Positions 1-9,000 of a DNA stretch of 50,719 nt are shown here, in pieces. The notes under the pieces are model-generated. The model searched no databases, was not told the DNA's origin, and was given only the letters and a program-made list of their open reading frames with translations. Position numbers and translations under genes: made by a program. The stretch's first letter is position 1. Every line of letters starts with the position of its first letter. Origin of the DNA: Elusimicrobiota bacterium (GTDB lineage: Bacteria > Elusimicrobiota > Elusimicrobia > UBA1565 > UBA9628); NCBI GenBank assembly GCA_023249675.1, contig JAHFCE010000023.1, forward strand, positions 1-50,719. Reading direction: 5' to 3'.

Positions 1-1
1 A

Positions 2-277
2 GCCCTCTCTCCGGGAAATGTCTTCGCGCTGACCAATCGTGCGCTTGCCAAAGCCTCGCTATCGGATTCTTGCGGTATGGCAGCGGATTTCGAAGTGATC
101 CGCGGCTTAGACGGCCCGTGGCAGAGGCATTTGCGGGGTCTTGATCCCGTCTGGGCGCCGGCACATCTGGCGGCGCCGGAGACCGTCGTTGCGGCGCTCC
201 AGCAAGCGTTGGTGTCGGCGAAGGGCAATCGCCGCGTAGACTACTCCTTGCTTCTGACGATCGAGACGGCCGGATGA
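2..277 (+). CDS. C-terminal fragment of an unidentified protein
   Basis: The reading frame is open from base 2 to the TGA at 275-277, so the window starts inside this gene. About 91 C-terminal residues are visible; no motif, signal or membrane segment is recognisable. The stop overlaps the ATG of the next gene (ATGA), the same coupling seen throughout the following operon, so it is almost certainly the preceding cistron of that operon. The ATG at 77 is internal and is not evidence for a separate small gene, because the frame upstream is open and has the same codon use. Confidence 0.6.
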   Translation, partial: ALSPGNVFALTNRALAKASLSDSCGMAADFEVIRGLDGPWQRHLRGLDPVWAPAHLAAPETVVAALQQALVSAKGNRRVDYSLLLTIETAG

Positions 278-1800
278 ATGTGCCTCAGGGACCGGCCGCG
301 CGCCTGGCCGCCGGACGACGGCTCTATGTGGCCAGCCGTTTCCTGGAGGCGGAGGGCCTCTTGCGAGCGTTGATCGCCGACCATGGGATATCCTTCGAGG
401 CCGCCATAGCGTTGGGCACTACCTTGTCTCGACGCGAAAAGTGGGGCGAGGCTGAGACGATGCTCTCGGCGGCGCTCCGGCTGCGGCCGGATTCGGCGCC
501 CGCGGCGCTGCTGCTCTCGCGCGCTTTCTGCGCGCAGGGGCGCTCTCGGGAGGGGGAAAAGGTCATGCGGCGAGCCGTCCGCCTCGTGCCGTTCAGCGTG
601 ACAGCACTTCTGGAACTCGGACGGCTTTACGTGGCGATGAAGAACTGGGGCAAGGCCGAGCGTGTGTTGCGCGACGCAGCACGGTTGGCCCCGAAGAACG
701 TCGATGTCCATCTCGAGCGGCTGCCGCTGTTGCTTCAGCGAGGCGACTATCGCCGTGCCTTCGCCCTCGCCGAGACCATCATCAGCCTCGGAATGAAGAC
801 CGAGGAGCAGATCGAGAAGCTGACGTTTCCATTTGGCGAGCAGGGACGGCCGCCGTGGAGCAAGACCGCTGTCCGCCGCTGCGAGCGGGCGCTGACTCGC
901 TACGGGAAAGACGAGGAGGGGGCGTTCTGGGCGAAGTTCTACCTGACAGGGCTTCGTCTGCATCTGGACCTGGGCGGTGCTTTCAAGCAGATTCCCGCGC
1001 TTTCGGCACAGGCGACGGGACGCCATGCCTGGGCCCGCTGGCTGATTGGTCTCGCGCATATGCGGGAGCATCGCTGGAACGACGCGATCGCTGAACTGGG
1101 CCCGATCCTCCGTCGCTATCCGTTTTTCATCAGGGTTGGGTTTCTCCTTGGAGAAGCTCTTCTGGGGCAGGGTAAGACGGACTCGGCGTTGGCGTTCTTG
1201 AGCCGGCTCGAGCCGTCCCAAGGTCCGGAGCGGGGGATATGGCTTTCCTGGATGGGGGAGATCCATTTTCGTCTCAAGGATTTTGAGCGCGCACTGCCCT
1301 TCCTGAATGAGGCCTGTGGCCGGGGCGATGAGCTTCCTCTCGCCATCTGTTGGAGAGGCGGGGCTCTGTTCGGGTTGGGAAGGCCCCGAGAAGCCCTCGC
1401 GGATCTCGACTGCGCGGTTGACCGCGTCCCGATGGATGGCGAGCCGTATTTCCTGCGCGCCCATGTCCTACTGAGCCTGGGGCGCTACTCCGAGGCCTGC
1501 CGAGACCTCGGTCGCTATCTGGCGATCTTCCCAGATGACGGAGGCTTGGGAACTTTGCACACCTTCCTCCTTTGGCAGTTCGGGAAGTCGCCGCAGCCCC
1601 ATCGATTCGCTGCCATTCGCAACGGGATTACAGTAAGATGGCCCCAGATGCACGCGATTCTTCCGTCTCAAACCCAGGACGGACGCTTGGGGAGAGATGT
1701 CCTCCGAAAAATGACGGAGTGCGTCCTATCCCAGGAAGGTTTTCCTCACTATTTCCATCCGCACCAGTTGGTTTCCCGCCAGGGGGAAGCGAAGGCCTAA
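274..1800 (+). CDS. TPR-repeat protein (paralogue of the protein at 8987-10543)
   Basis: This 508-residue protein has no signal peptide or membrane segment and is built of helical TPR-type repeats over most of its length (for example AALLLSRAFCAQGRSREGEK and the later GRPREALADLDCAVDRVP). TPR arrays are protein-protein scaffolds. A central stretch is not obviously TPR. It shares distinctive segments with the second TPR protein of the operon: LSW(M/I)GEIH, then ERALPFL or KRALPYL, then a cysteine-containing CWRGGA or CWTWRGAA block, in the same order. ATG 274 overlaps the previous stop, and the stop at 1798-1800 shares a base with the next ATG. The role is probably to scaffold or present a substrate to the radical SAM enzymes next door; that is inferred from context only. 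Confidence 0.8.
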   Translation: MNVPQGPAARLAAGRRLYVASRFLEAEGLLRALIADHGISFEAAIALGTTLSRREKWGEAETMLSAALRLRPDSAPAALLLSRAFCAQGRSREGEKVMRRAVRLVPFSVTALLELGRLYVAMKNWGKAERVLRDAARLAPKNVDVHLERLPLLLQRGDYRRAFALAETIISLGMKTEEQIEKLTFPFGEQGRPPWSKTAVRRCERALTRYGKDEEGAFWAKFYLTGLRLHLDLGGAFKQIPALSAQATGRHAWARWLIGLAHMREHRWNDAIAELGPILRRYPFFIRVGFLLGEALLGQGKTDSALAFLSRLEPSQGPERGIWLSWMGEIHFRLKDFERALPFLNEACGRGDELPLAICWRGGALFGLGRPREALADLDCAVDRVPMDGEPYFLRAHVLLSLGRYSEACRDLGRYLAIFPDDGGLGTLHTFLLWQFGKSPQPHRFAAIRNGITVRWPQMHAILPSQTQDGRLGRDVLRKMTECVLSQEGFPHYFHPHQLVSRQGEAKA

Positions 1801-2915
1801 TGAAGATAGGAGAAAAGAAGGGAGACGTCACCGACCGCGAGTCTGAGGGCGGGACCAGGGCGATCCTTGAGTTCAGCGCGGGCTGCAACACCGACTGTCT
1901 TTTCTGCCTGCGCAACGAGATCCGAAAAAAGGAGGCCTTGCCGCCGTCCGTGAACTTCGGCCCCCTGTCTTCCTTCCTCACCCTCGCCCGCCGCCTGGGC
2001 CTTGAGTGCGTCGAGTTGGGCGGCGATGAGCCGACCGTCGTCGCGCGCGAGGTCCTGCTCCGGGTGGTCTCCGAGTGCCGGAAGGCCGGGTTTACGGATA
2101 TTCGCCTGGTCTCTAACGGGGTGTCCTTTGCCGACGCATCTTTGGTCCGAGATCTAGTGGCCGAGGGAGTCGGCGTGTTCATCCTTCCGATCTACGGGCT
2201 GGACGAGGAGGCGCACGACGCTGTCACGCAGAGAAAAGGCAGCTTCGCGGGCATGCGCTCGGCGGTTGCCGAGCTGAGCAAGCACAAGGACAAGGCGCGG
2301 GTCGTGATGCACACCATCCTCATCAAGCAGAATGAGGCCGAGATGGAGCGCATGACGGCGATGGTCGCGGACTGGGGGCTGAACCTCGAGATCGCTCGGC
2401 TGCATCAAAGCGCGCCGCACGTCGACTACTCCGCTTTAGTCCCTCTCCAGAAGGGCGAGCCTCTATGGGGCACTCTGTGGGGGGATACCGTGAAGATGCG
2501 CTACAACGTGCTCTACGGCGATATCAGTCGCGACGTGGAGAGCGACTCGATGTTTGCCTTCCTGGCAGATGCTCTGAAAAAACTCGGCATGCCCCAGGTG
2601 TTGATGGAGCGATGCCTGGCCGAGAGCGGCAAGAAACCGGCCTTCAAGGATCCCCGACGGCTCCTTCGACTTCTGGACCTGATCACGGTGGGGAAATTTG
2701 GTGACTTTGAGTTCGAACTTCTCGCCTGCGCGACGTCCCAACAGACTTTGGCGTTGGCGCGTCAGCGCTTGGCCTCAAGTCGCCGGGCCGAGGCGCTCAA
2801 GGCATTTCGCGAAACGCTCCGATTTCGCCTCGACAGCGACCAATCCGCCGCGGCCAAAAAAGAGGCCCTGGCCTCCATCCGCCAGATGCAGTTGGACATT
2901 CGGGAGCGGGCGTGA
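1800..2915 (+). CDS. Radical SAM protein (CxxxCxxC)
   Basis: This 371-residue protein binds a [4Fe-4S] cluster and S-adenosylmethionine through CNTDCLFC (Cys29, Cys33, Cys36), a canonical CxxxCxxC motif following a beta strand (AILEFSAG). A GGDEP segment at residues 74-78 matches the GGEP SAM-binding motif of the superfamily. The family generates a 5'-deoxyadenosyl radical and acts on varied substrates. I see no SPASM-type Cys-rich C-terminus. The frame is open further upstream, but the ATG at 1800 is preferred because it overlaps the previous stop as TAATG and sits just before the conserved core. Its partner is probably the degenerate homologue that follows with a 4-base overlap. The substrate cannot be told from sequence. 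Confidence 0.85.
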   Translation: MKIGEKKGDVTDRESEGGTRAILEFSAGCNTDCLFCLRNEIRKKEALPPSVNFGPLSSFLTLARRLGLECVELGGDEPTVVAREVLLRVVSECRKAGFTDIRLVSNGVSFADASLVRDLVAEGVGVFILPIYGLDEEAHDAVTQRKGSFAGMRSAVAELSKHKDKARVVMHTILIKQNEAEMERMTAMVADWGLNLEIARLHQSAPHVDYSALVPLQKGEPLWGTLWGDTVKMRYNVLYGDISRDVESDSMFAFLADALKKLGMPQVLMERCLAESGKKPAFKDPRRLLRLLDLITVGKFGDFEFELLACATSQQTLALARQRLASSRRAEALKAFRETLRFRLDSDQSAAAKKEALASIRQMQLDIRERA

Positions 2916-4174
2916 GCGCCCATGACTTGCTGACCAAGCTGTCGTCCTTGGCGTGGCGGGGCCTTGTCAGCGACCGCCCTGGAGAGTTGGGCGCATGGAA
3001 ACTGGAGCATCCGGAGCTATCCCGGATTCTTGCGAGACATCCCTCTGGGATGATCAGCAGTCGGGAGGTCTTCCAACTTGCGGATGATCTTCTGTTTCAG
3101 TCCCTCTACACTAAGGAGTGCCTGCTGGAACGGCGTTCACCTTCCATCGAGGATCGTGATAAGGCGGCATGGCTCGACAACCTGTTGACGGCGCACGGTG
3201 GGTATCGTCAACGGCTCCTCGAACAGATCTCAGGCGGGCAGGAGGTGGTAGCATCCGCCACTCTCCGGCGGCGTCTTGCGACTCGGCCCTGCGAGCGCCT
3301 GCGTCTGGTCTTCAGAGACGCGCTTGGAGCTCCTCGGGATTTTGAGCCATCGACGCTGAAGCGGGCGGTCGAATTCCTGTTCACGTCGCGCTCCAAGGAG
3401 CTCCAGCTCCACTACTGCGAATACGAGTCTCGTCACTTCGACATGATCCGCAAGACGGTGAAGTTGGCTGAAGCCGCCGAGAAGGCCTCGAGGAAGCGGG
3501 TTCTCCATATCCTCACGTTCCGGGATCCTGTCCTGAGTTCCGGGGAATTGGAGTTCTTCAGAAGGAGGCGCTTCCTGTTGGTGTTTGGAGGTAATGTTCC
3601 CGAGAGCACGCTTCGTCCGATGATCTCTTCGGGTGTCACCTACCGGGTGCGGGCCTTCGGCGACGGCCCATCGGGTTTCTTCGACGGCTTCGTCCGCTTG
3701 ACCGAAGCCGGCCATAAGAGCATCCAGACCTGTTATGACGTGGAGGCGCCGTGGTCGAATGCGGACATCCTCACTATGCTCCGGGAGTTCGAAAAGATAG
3801 CCGCTTTTGTTGCCACACGGCCCGGCGTTCATTTTGCGAACTTGGAGGGCATCCGGGAGCCGGTGCTTCTTAACGACGAACTCAGCCTTCATGCGGGGGG
3901 CGAACTGTTCCTGGCGCTTAATCTGCGTTACGACAGGCCCGAATGGCCGGTCCACGAGAGCCAGAAGGCCGGCCCGGTCTCCGAGGCCGCGGACATCGAC
4001 CTCTACCAGCGCACGCCGTTTGAGGTTTTTCATCAGCTTTCGCGTATGCAGACGGGCGACCCAGGCGCCTACCGTAAGCTGTTGCTCAGCTCGCTTCGCG
4101 TCGGCTCCGCCCTCGACGGCTGGCTTCGCCGCAAGCGGACGGAAGCCGGTATAGGCAAGCTCAAGTGCGCATGA
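2912..4174 (+). CDS. Radical-SAM-like protein lacking the Fe-S cysteines
   Basis: This 420-residue protein starts with GTG inside the previous stop (GTGA). From about residue 125 it follows the layout of radical SAM/SPASM maturases. RPCERLRLVF stands where CNLxCxYC would be, followed by a helix (STLKRAVEFLF), then LQLHYCEYESRHFDMIRKTV in place of the (I/L)xFFGGEPLLNxxLIKxIV strand-helix, then KRVLHILTFRDPVLSSGELE in place of the TNGTLLxxE strand. Only one of the three cluster cysteines (Cys127) could be retained and the GGEP motif is gone. It is therefore probably a catalytically dead partner or a substrate-recognition subunit of the adjacent active radical SAM enzyme. The fold assignment is by eye and is moderately secure; the pseudoenzyme role is inferred. 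Confidence 0.65.
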   Translation: MSAHDLLTKLSSLAWRGLVSDRPGELGAWKLEHPELSRILARHPSGMISSREVFQLADDLLFQSLYTKECLLERRSPSIEDRDKAAWLDNLLTAHGGYRQRLLEQISGGQEVVASATLRRRLATRPCERLRLVFRDALGAPRDFEPSTLKRAVEFLFTSRSKELQLHYCEYESRHFDMIRKTVKLAEAAEKASRKRVLHILTFRDPVLSSGELEFFRRRRFLLVFGGNVPESTLRPMISSGVTYRVRAFGDGPSGFFDGFVRLTEAGHKSIQTCYDVEAPWSNADILTMLREFEKIAAFVATRPGVHFANLEGIREPVLLNDELSLHAGGELFLALNLRYDRPEWPVHESQKAGPVSEAADIDLYQRTPFEVFHQLSRMQTGDPGAYRKLLLSSLRVGSALDGWLRRKRTEAGIGKLKCA

Positions 4175-5907
4175 ACGCGGACGCGCTCCTGTACGCGGAC
4201 TGCGTGGACCGATTCGTTGATATGCAAGCCCTGCCGTTTCTCGTTGAAAAGGGTCTCGATCGGACCCGTCGGCTTTATGATGCCGGCGCTGTCCGCGGTC
4301 AGTGGGAGAGCATGATCTCCGATGTCGCGGCCGGGCGCAAGACCGAGTCGCTCTTCCAGTTGTACGTCAACGTTCCTTTCTGCAGGCAGCTGTGCCACTT
4401 TTGCAACCTCAATGCCGTGGGACTGCGCTCACCGGATGAGACCGGCCGATACGTCGCAAGCTTGGTCGAGAGCATTCATTTTTTCGCCCCTACATTTTCC
4501 GGTGTTGCGTTTCGCAGTCTGTTCTTCGGCGGAGGCACTCCGAGCATTCTTAGCGCCGCAGAGATGGACGAAGTGCTCTCGGCGCTGCGCGGGTCGTTTG
4601 AAATCAGCTCCGTGGGCGAACGCTGCATGGAGGTCCATCCCGACAGTTTCACCGAGGACAAACTCGAGGTCGTCGCCCGACACGGCATCAATAAAATAAA
4701 CTTCGGCGTGCAGTCCATGGACCGCTCAGTGCTCGCGGGAGAAAACCGTGACGATCAGGGCCGCCGAGATGTGATCGCGCGTGCTCGCGCTATCCGCGCG
4801 TGCAAGGCGATCCGTTGTCTCAATATCGACCTTATCCTGGGATTGCGCGCAGACACCGAGGCCAAGTTCAAGAAATCCTTCGCTGAAGCGGTGGATCTTG
4901 AGCCCGATACGATCACGGTTTATCCGCTGCATCCGACGGGTCCGTACCTGTCCCGCTTCTACGGCGGAAGTCTCCGGGAATTTTATCTCGCTTTCGACCG
5001 CCTCTCGCCTCTGATCGTCGGCAGCGTGCGGGAATTTGCGGCCACCTGCAGTTACCGCTTGGAGATTCATCCTGATCGCTGGTATTTTCGGCGGGCAGGG
5101 GGATCTTCCGCGGATGAGTATGGCGGCTACGCCGATCGGGCGGCGCAGCCGGTGTCCGTGCTCGGCCTAGGGCCGCGGGCCCGCTCCCACATCTCGGGGA
5201 CCTTCGCCTACAGCCACAGAGCCGAGGTCGATGAGCCCTTCGAGCCTAGGACGCGAGCCTATCGCGGCCACGAGGTGGATCCGATCCTCGAACGTCTTAA
5301 GTTCGTCTTGGGCGAGCTCCTGTCAAGTGCGAAGATCTCTCGCGCGGATTTTTCCGCGCTCTTTTGCGGCGACATCACCGAGTGCTTCGGCGACGGATTG
5401 CGCGCCCTTCAGGAAGCGGGGCGTTCGAGGGTGGAGGCTGATTTCGTTCATTTCGCTGGTGTAGACGCGCGCGAGCGCTTGATCGACGCTTTGTCGCTTA
5501 TTGGAACCATCCGGCTGCGTGCCATGCTCGATTCCTACAACTACGGGAATTTCCGGTTTGCGATGAGCGTGGAAGAGCGGCCATGGCAGGTCTGGGTGGA
5601 ACGCACGGGCGAAGGAGAAACGTCGGCTTATCTGCTTCGCGTCGGCGACTTTGGGCTCGCCTTGGCCGGGCCTCGTGCCGGCGCCCAGGCCTCCCCGCTT
5701 GAAGCGAAGGTCCTCCACGTTTTGAAGTCTATTTTCACGGTTCTGGCAAAGCGATCGAGTCATCTCTGCGCCGATGAGCTGACTTTACTGCTGCAGCGCG
5801 CTCTCAAACGGGCTGGAGGGCATCCTGAATCCTGGTTCCCCTCGTCAGGGCTCTCCATTTTCGAACCTGCCGCCTCCCGAGGCGTCGGCGCGGACGGCAA
5901 ATGTTGA
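4171..5907 (+). CDS. HemN-like radical SAM protein
   Basis: This 578-residue protein has a HemN/HemW-type radical SAM core: LYVNVPFCRQLCHFCNL with Cys71, Cys75 and Cys78, then FFGGGTPS, an EVHPD segment, and NFGVQSMD. The fourth cysteine of true coproporphyrinogen oxidase (CxxxCxxCxC) is Asn here, so heme synthesis is unlikely. HemN-like proteins outside heme synthesis include methyltransferases and cyclopropanases of natural-product pathways. The C-terminal 200 or so residues are not typical and could hold substrate recognition. ATG 4171 overlaps the previous TGA (ATGA); an in-frame GTG lies two codons upstream at 4165. It is one of three radical-SAM-type genes in a row. Confidence 0.85.
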   Translation: MNADALLYADCVDRFVDMQALPFLVEKGLDRTRRLYDAGAVRGQWESMISDVAAGRKTESLFQLYVNVPFCRQLCHFCNLNAVGLRSPDETGRYVASLVESIHFFAPTFSGVAFRSLFFGGGTPSILSAAEMDEVLSALRGSFEISSVGERCMEVHPDSFTEDKLEVVARHGINKINFGVQSMDRSVLAGENRDDQGRRDVIARARAIRACKAIRCLNIDLILGLRADTEAKFKKSFAEAVDLEPDTITVYPLHPTGPYLSRFYGGSLREFYLAFDRLSPLIVGSVREFAATCSYRLEIHPDRWYFRRAGGSSADEYGGYADRAAQPVSVLGLGPRARSHISGTFAYSHRAEVDEPFEPRTRAYRGHEVDPILERLKFVLGELLSSAKISRADFSALFCGDITECFGDGLRALQEAGRSRVEADFVHFAGVDARERLIDALSLIGTIRLRAMLDSYNYGNFRFAMSVEERPWQVWVERTGEGETSAYLLRVGDFGLALAGPRAGAQASPLEAKVLHVLKSIFTVLAKRSSHLCADELTLLLQRALKRAGGHPESWFPSSGLSIFEPAASRGVGADGKC

Positions 5908-7751
5908 GGCACCCCATCCTGGTTCGGCTGCTGGCGGCCGTGATCACTTGTGGATGTCTTTCTACCAGTTGGGGTACGACTCTCAAGGTCTATGAAGGGC
6001 CGAAATCAAATCTGTGGAATGTTGAAGAAACGCGGCGTGTTGTCGGGGAGATTGAACTTTCCTCATCCTCATCCGTCACGCTGCCCGAAGGCGAGGACCG
6101 ATATGTCGAGCTCCCGCTTGCCGGGCTGGAGGGAGAAGAGCTCAAGCAGGCGGTTCGTAAAACTTGCGTTCGGGGCATGCGCGGCGTCTCTCTGCGCGGC
6201 AACCGAGGCGACATCGGCGCGATGCTGTCCGCTTTCGGGGGCTGCGGGCTTATCAGCTCGCTGAGCCTGCGAGGGGTCCGCGTCCGGCACTCGCAGCTAC
6301 AGGGCCTCCGAGATTTCCCGGCGCTTCAGGTCTTGGACCTTGCCGACACAATGATCAGCGACGAGGAACTAAAGACGTTGGTGAGCCTGCCACACTTGGA
6401 AAAATTGAACTTGAGCGGGACCCGCGTCTCCGATGCGGGCGTGACATGGCTTCAAGATGCGGCTGAGTTGAAAGTCCTCAATCTCGCCTATACGAATATC
6501 GGCGACAGGGGTTTGTGCGGGATTGCCGGCTCCCCTCGTCTGGAGGAGCTCGATCTTTGGGGAACCTCAATCTCCGACGCCGGCTTAGATTGCCTGAAGT
6601 GGGCGCACGCTTTAAAGGTCCTTGGCCTCAGTCAAACACGGATCACCGATGTCGGCGTAGCGCGTTTGACCGGACTGTCGGCATTGGAAGTGCTCAATTT
6701 AAACTTGACCTCGATCACTGGCGGGGGATTGAGCCCGCTGGGACGGCTGAACTTTTTAAGGGTTCTGGACCTCAGCTACACGAACGTTTCCGACAAGGCG
6801 CTCGTGAGCTTGGACAATTTTAAAAACCTACAGATACTGGAGCTTCAGCACACACGGGTCACGAATGTCGGCCTGAGTCATTTGCGGTCGTTGAAGAATC
6901 TAAAGTACCTCGATCTTCGCAATATAGTTCTCACTCGGGCCACATTCGACCTCCTGCGCGAATTGCCGAGCCTGCGCCATATCTGCGTCGACTCCATCTA
7001 TCGCGGCCGCCTCTCTAAGCTTCTTCCCGGCGTCCAGGATGTGCCCAAGCGTCATTGGCGCCTGTCTTATGCAACGAATGAGCAGGAGAGGTCTATCCGG
7101 TCGGCCATCGCTGCGGGGGACGCGGGCCAGCGCGAGGAGGCCCTGCAAAAAGCGGCTCAGGCGCTGAGCTCTCCTGTGACGGTGGAGCAGCTGCGCGATA
7201 TCGCACGTCTCTACGGCAGGCTCGGCGAATCTCGACGTGCTTTCGAGGCCTGGAAAGACTTGGCCAAGCGGCAGACTGAGGACATCACGGTCTTGATTGA
7301 GGCGGCCAATGCCGCGGTGTCGGCGGGCGAGAGAGAGTTTGCCTTGGCGGTCCTGTCCCGCATAAAATCTGCCAATCTCGAGGACTTTAAGCAAAGACGT
7401 CAAGTGGCGTTGATCTACCAGAGTTGCGGCGATTATCTGCATGCCTGCCCTCTGCTCGAAGAGGTGGCGCGGCATTCCCCGATGCGCGCTATCGCGATCA
7501 TGGATCAGGGCACCTGCAGATATTTAGCCGGCGCCTTTGAAGCGGCCGAGGCGGATTTGGAATCCGCGCTCAGCCTAGACCCGCGGCTATTGTCGGCCTA
7601 TCTGACTTTGGGATCCCTCTATGTCCGACGGGGCTCTTATTCACGGGCGGCCGCGCTCTATGATCGAGGCTTGGCCATCGCATCTTCTCCAGACAACGCC
7701 CCTTTGCGCGCGCTGCTCTTCGAAAGTCGCCGGACGCTGCCGTTAAAATGA
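5901..7751 (+). CDS. Exported leucine-rich repeat protein with C-terminal TPRs
   Basis: This 616-residue protein has an N-terminal signal peptide (MLRHPILVRLLAAVITCGC, likely cleavage after SWG), so it acts outside the cytoplasm. Residues of about 115-355 form at least eight consecutive 24-residue LRR units of the pattern LxxLDLxxTxIxDxGLxxLxx. The C-terminal 230 residues turn into helical TPR-like repeats (for example ACPLLEEVARHSP, LTLGSLYVRRGSYSRAAALY). LRR plus TPR suggests a binding protein in the periplasm or at the surface. The start overlaps the upstream gene by 7 bases and the stop overlaps the next ATG. It may recognise the product or target of the radical SAM enzymes encoded just before; that is inference from the operon. 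Confidence 0.8.
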   Translation: MLRHPILVRLLAAVITCGCLSTSWGTTLKVYEGPKSNLWNVEETRRVVGEIELSSSSSVTLPEGEDRYVELPLAGLEGEELKQAVRKTCVRGMRGVSLRGNRGDIGAMLSAFGGCGLISSLSLRGVRVRHSQLQGLRDFPALQVLDLADTMISDEELKTLVSLPHLEKLNLSGTRVSDAGVTWLQDAAELKVLNLAYTNIGDRGLCGIAGSPRLEELDLWGTSISDAGLDCLKWAHALKVLGLSQTRITDVGVARLTGLSALEVLNLNLTSITGGGLSPLGRLNFLRVLDLSYTNVSDKALVSLDNFKNLQILELQHTRVTNVGLSHLRSLKNLKYLDLRNIVLTRATFDLLRELPSLRHICVDSIYRGRLSKLLPGVQDVPKRHWRLSYATNEQERSIRSAIAAGDAGQREEALQKAAQALSSPVTVEQLRDIARLYGRLGESRRAFEAWKDLAKRQTEDITVLIEAANAAVSAGEREFALAVLSRIKSANLEDFKQRRQVALIYQSCGDYLHACPLLEEVARHSPMRAIAIMDQGTCRYLAGAFEAAEADLESALSLDPRLLSAYLTLGSLYVRRGSYSRAAALYDRGLAIASSPDNAPLRALLFESRRTLPLK

Positions 7752-8176
7752 GGGTACCCCCCTGGGTTGTGTTTTTCGGCTATATTGGCCTGTCGTGGTT
7801 CCTGAACGGTCTATTCCCTTTCTCGCGCTATTCCATGTACTCCAAGACTTTTACGCAGACAATATCCGTCACACTTTTGTCCGGGGATATTGCGGTTGAC
7901 TTCCGGGACTACACTGACTTTTTTGGAGACGTCGACGACCTGGCTCTTGCGCGTAAAATTTATGGGGATCGATGTCACTACATCAGCCCGCATCTCGGCT
8001 ATTTCAGTCTTGAGCATATTATGCGCTATCTATCCGAGCATGCTGTTTCTGGCGCGGCGCCGCCCGGATCCGCACAGTTGGAATTTGTGCTCCATCGTCT
8101 ACGCCGAGATTCAAACACAAGCCAAATCCTTGTTTCGCGGGATGTGCTCTGGCGCGGAACCGCGCGCAAAAAATAA
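7748..8176 (+). CDS. Small membrane-anchored protein of unknown function
   Basis: This 142-residue protein has one N-terminal hydrophobic segment (WVVFFGYIGLSWFLNGLFPF), followed by a soluble region with strand-like and helical parts and a basic C-terminus. I recognise no family. ATG 7748 overlaps the previous TGA, and its own TAA shares a base with the ATG of the HTTM protein that follows. Together with the lack of membrane segments beyond the first, this suggests it is the soluble partner or accessory subunit of that membrane protein. Confidence 0.65.
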   Translation: MRVPPWVVFFGYIGLSWFLNGLFPFSRYSMYSKTFTQTISVTLLSGDIAVDFRDYTDFFGDVDDLALARKIYGDRCHYISPHLGYFSLEHIMRYLSEHAVSGAAPPGSAQLEFVLHRLRRDSNTSQILVSRDVLWRGTARKK

Positions 8177-9000
8177 TGCCACACTCCTATAATCGTTTTT
8201 TTGTCTGTCGCGCCGCGCTTTCGGCGGTTGTTTTTTTTAGTTGGATCGGCTTAAGCCGGATGTTGTCTGAGATGAGTGGGATGAGTCATGAAGGAGCATT
8301 GTTCATCGGCCTGCATCGCGTTATGCTGTTGCCTTTCATGCGCCAGGGAACGGGCCTCCTTTTCTGCGTCTGCCTGATCTTGTTTGTGTTACGTCAGCGG
8401 CATCTATTGGCTGGATTAACGGCCTATGTGATTTTGTGGGGCATGCAGCAGACTGTGGTCTCTCAATATGTTGGGCATGATCCGAATCGCACGACCTTCA
8501 TTATGCCCGCAGCCGTATTGTTGACGTATTTGCTGGCCAGTATTTTGGAGGGAACCGATGAGCCGGCGGAGCGGAAGGTCTGGGAGGCCTGCTGTGCCAC
8601 CATCGGCGCCGTCTACACCTTATCGGCTCTCAACAAACTGAACGAGAGCGGAATCGGCTGGATCAATACGTACAGCTTGAGGGTTATTGTAACGGAGGAG
8701 TTGACCCGCTCTTCAGGGATTCTTTATGTGATCCGGTCCTGGCTGGCTCAAAGCCCTTTGGTCAGTTATTGCGGGAGTGCCTATACTTTGACCGTGGAAT
8801 TATTCGGCGTCACGATGCTGATGAGCCGATTCCGTCCTTACTATGCGGCGGCTCTTTTGATCATGCATTCCCTTATTTTCATTGGGATGGGTATTTTCTC
8901 TTTTTTCCCATGGGCTATTTTCGTGCTCGTGGTGAGTTTTTCCACATCGTCGGATCCGTTCGGGGAGCGCAAGCGGCGGCTTGATCATGACCGACCATAG
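8176..9000 (+). CDS. HTTM-family (vitamin K carboxylase-like) membrane protein
   Basis: This 274-residue polytopic membrane protein has about seven hydrophobic segments. The region SALNKLNESGIGWINTYSLR resembles the conserved SKL...GW.W..G..L segment of HTTM (horizontally transferred transmembrane) domains related to vitamin K-dependent gamma-carboxylase and DoxX-like proteins. No catalytic activity can be deduced; most bacterial HTTM proteins are uncharacterised. ATG 8176 overlaps the previous stop (TAATG). The codon use is more AT-rich and the serine and phenylalanine content higher than in neighbours, which is partly expected of a membrane protein. A perfect TATAAT at 8188-8193 lies inside the gene without a matching -35 element and is probably chance. 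Confidence 0.65.
   Translation: MPHSYNRFFVCRAALSAVVFFSWIGLSRMLSEMSGMSHEGALFIGLHRVMLLPFMRQGTGLLFCVCLILFVLRQRHLLAGLTAYVILWGMQQTVVSQYVGHDPNRTTFIMPAAVLLTYLLASILEGTDEPAERKVWEACCATIGAVYTLSALNKLNESGIGWINTYSLRVIVTEELTRSSGILYVIRSWLAQSPLVSYCGSAYTLTVELFGVTMLMSRFRPYYAAALLIMHSLIFIGMGIFSFFPWAIFVLVVSFSTSSDPFGERKRRLDHDRP

Noticed and set aside
77-277. Separate 66-residue gene starting at ATG 77
   Set aside because: The frame is open to the window edge with continuous coding character, so the ATG is internal to a truncated gene.
241-1464. 407-codon open frame on the minus strand opposite the first TPR gene
   Set aside because: It is an antisense shadow in GC-rich DNA: Arg/Pro/Gln-rich composition, no motif, and it lies opposite a coherent TPR protein with operon coupling. 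The same applies to other long antisense frames, for example 23624-24274, 24039-25148, 28028-29515 and 31736-30801.
8188-8193. Perfect TATAAT inside the HTTM gene
   Set aside because: No -35 hexamer at 15-19 bases upstream, and the gene is already translationally coupled within an operon; probably chance in an AT-richer gene start.
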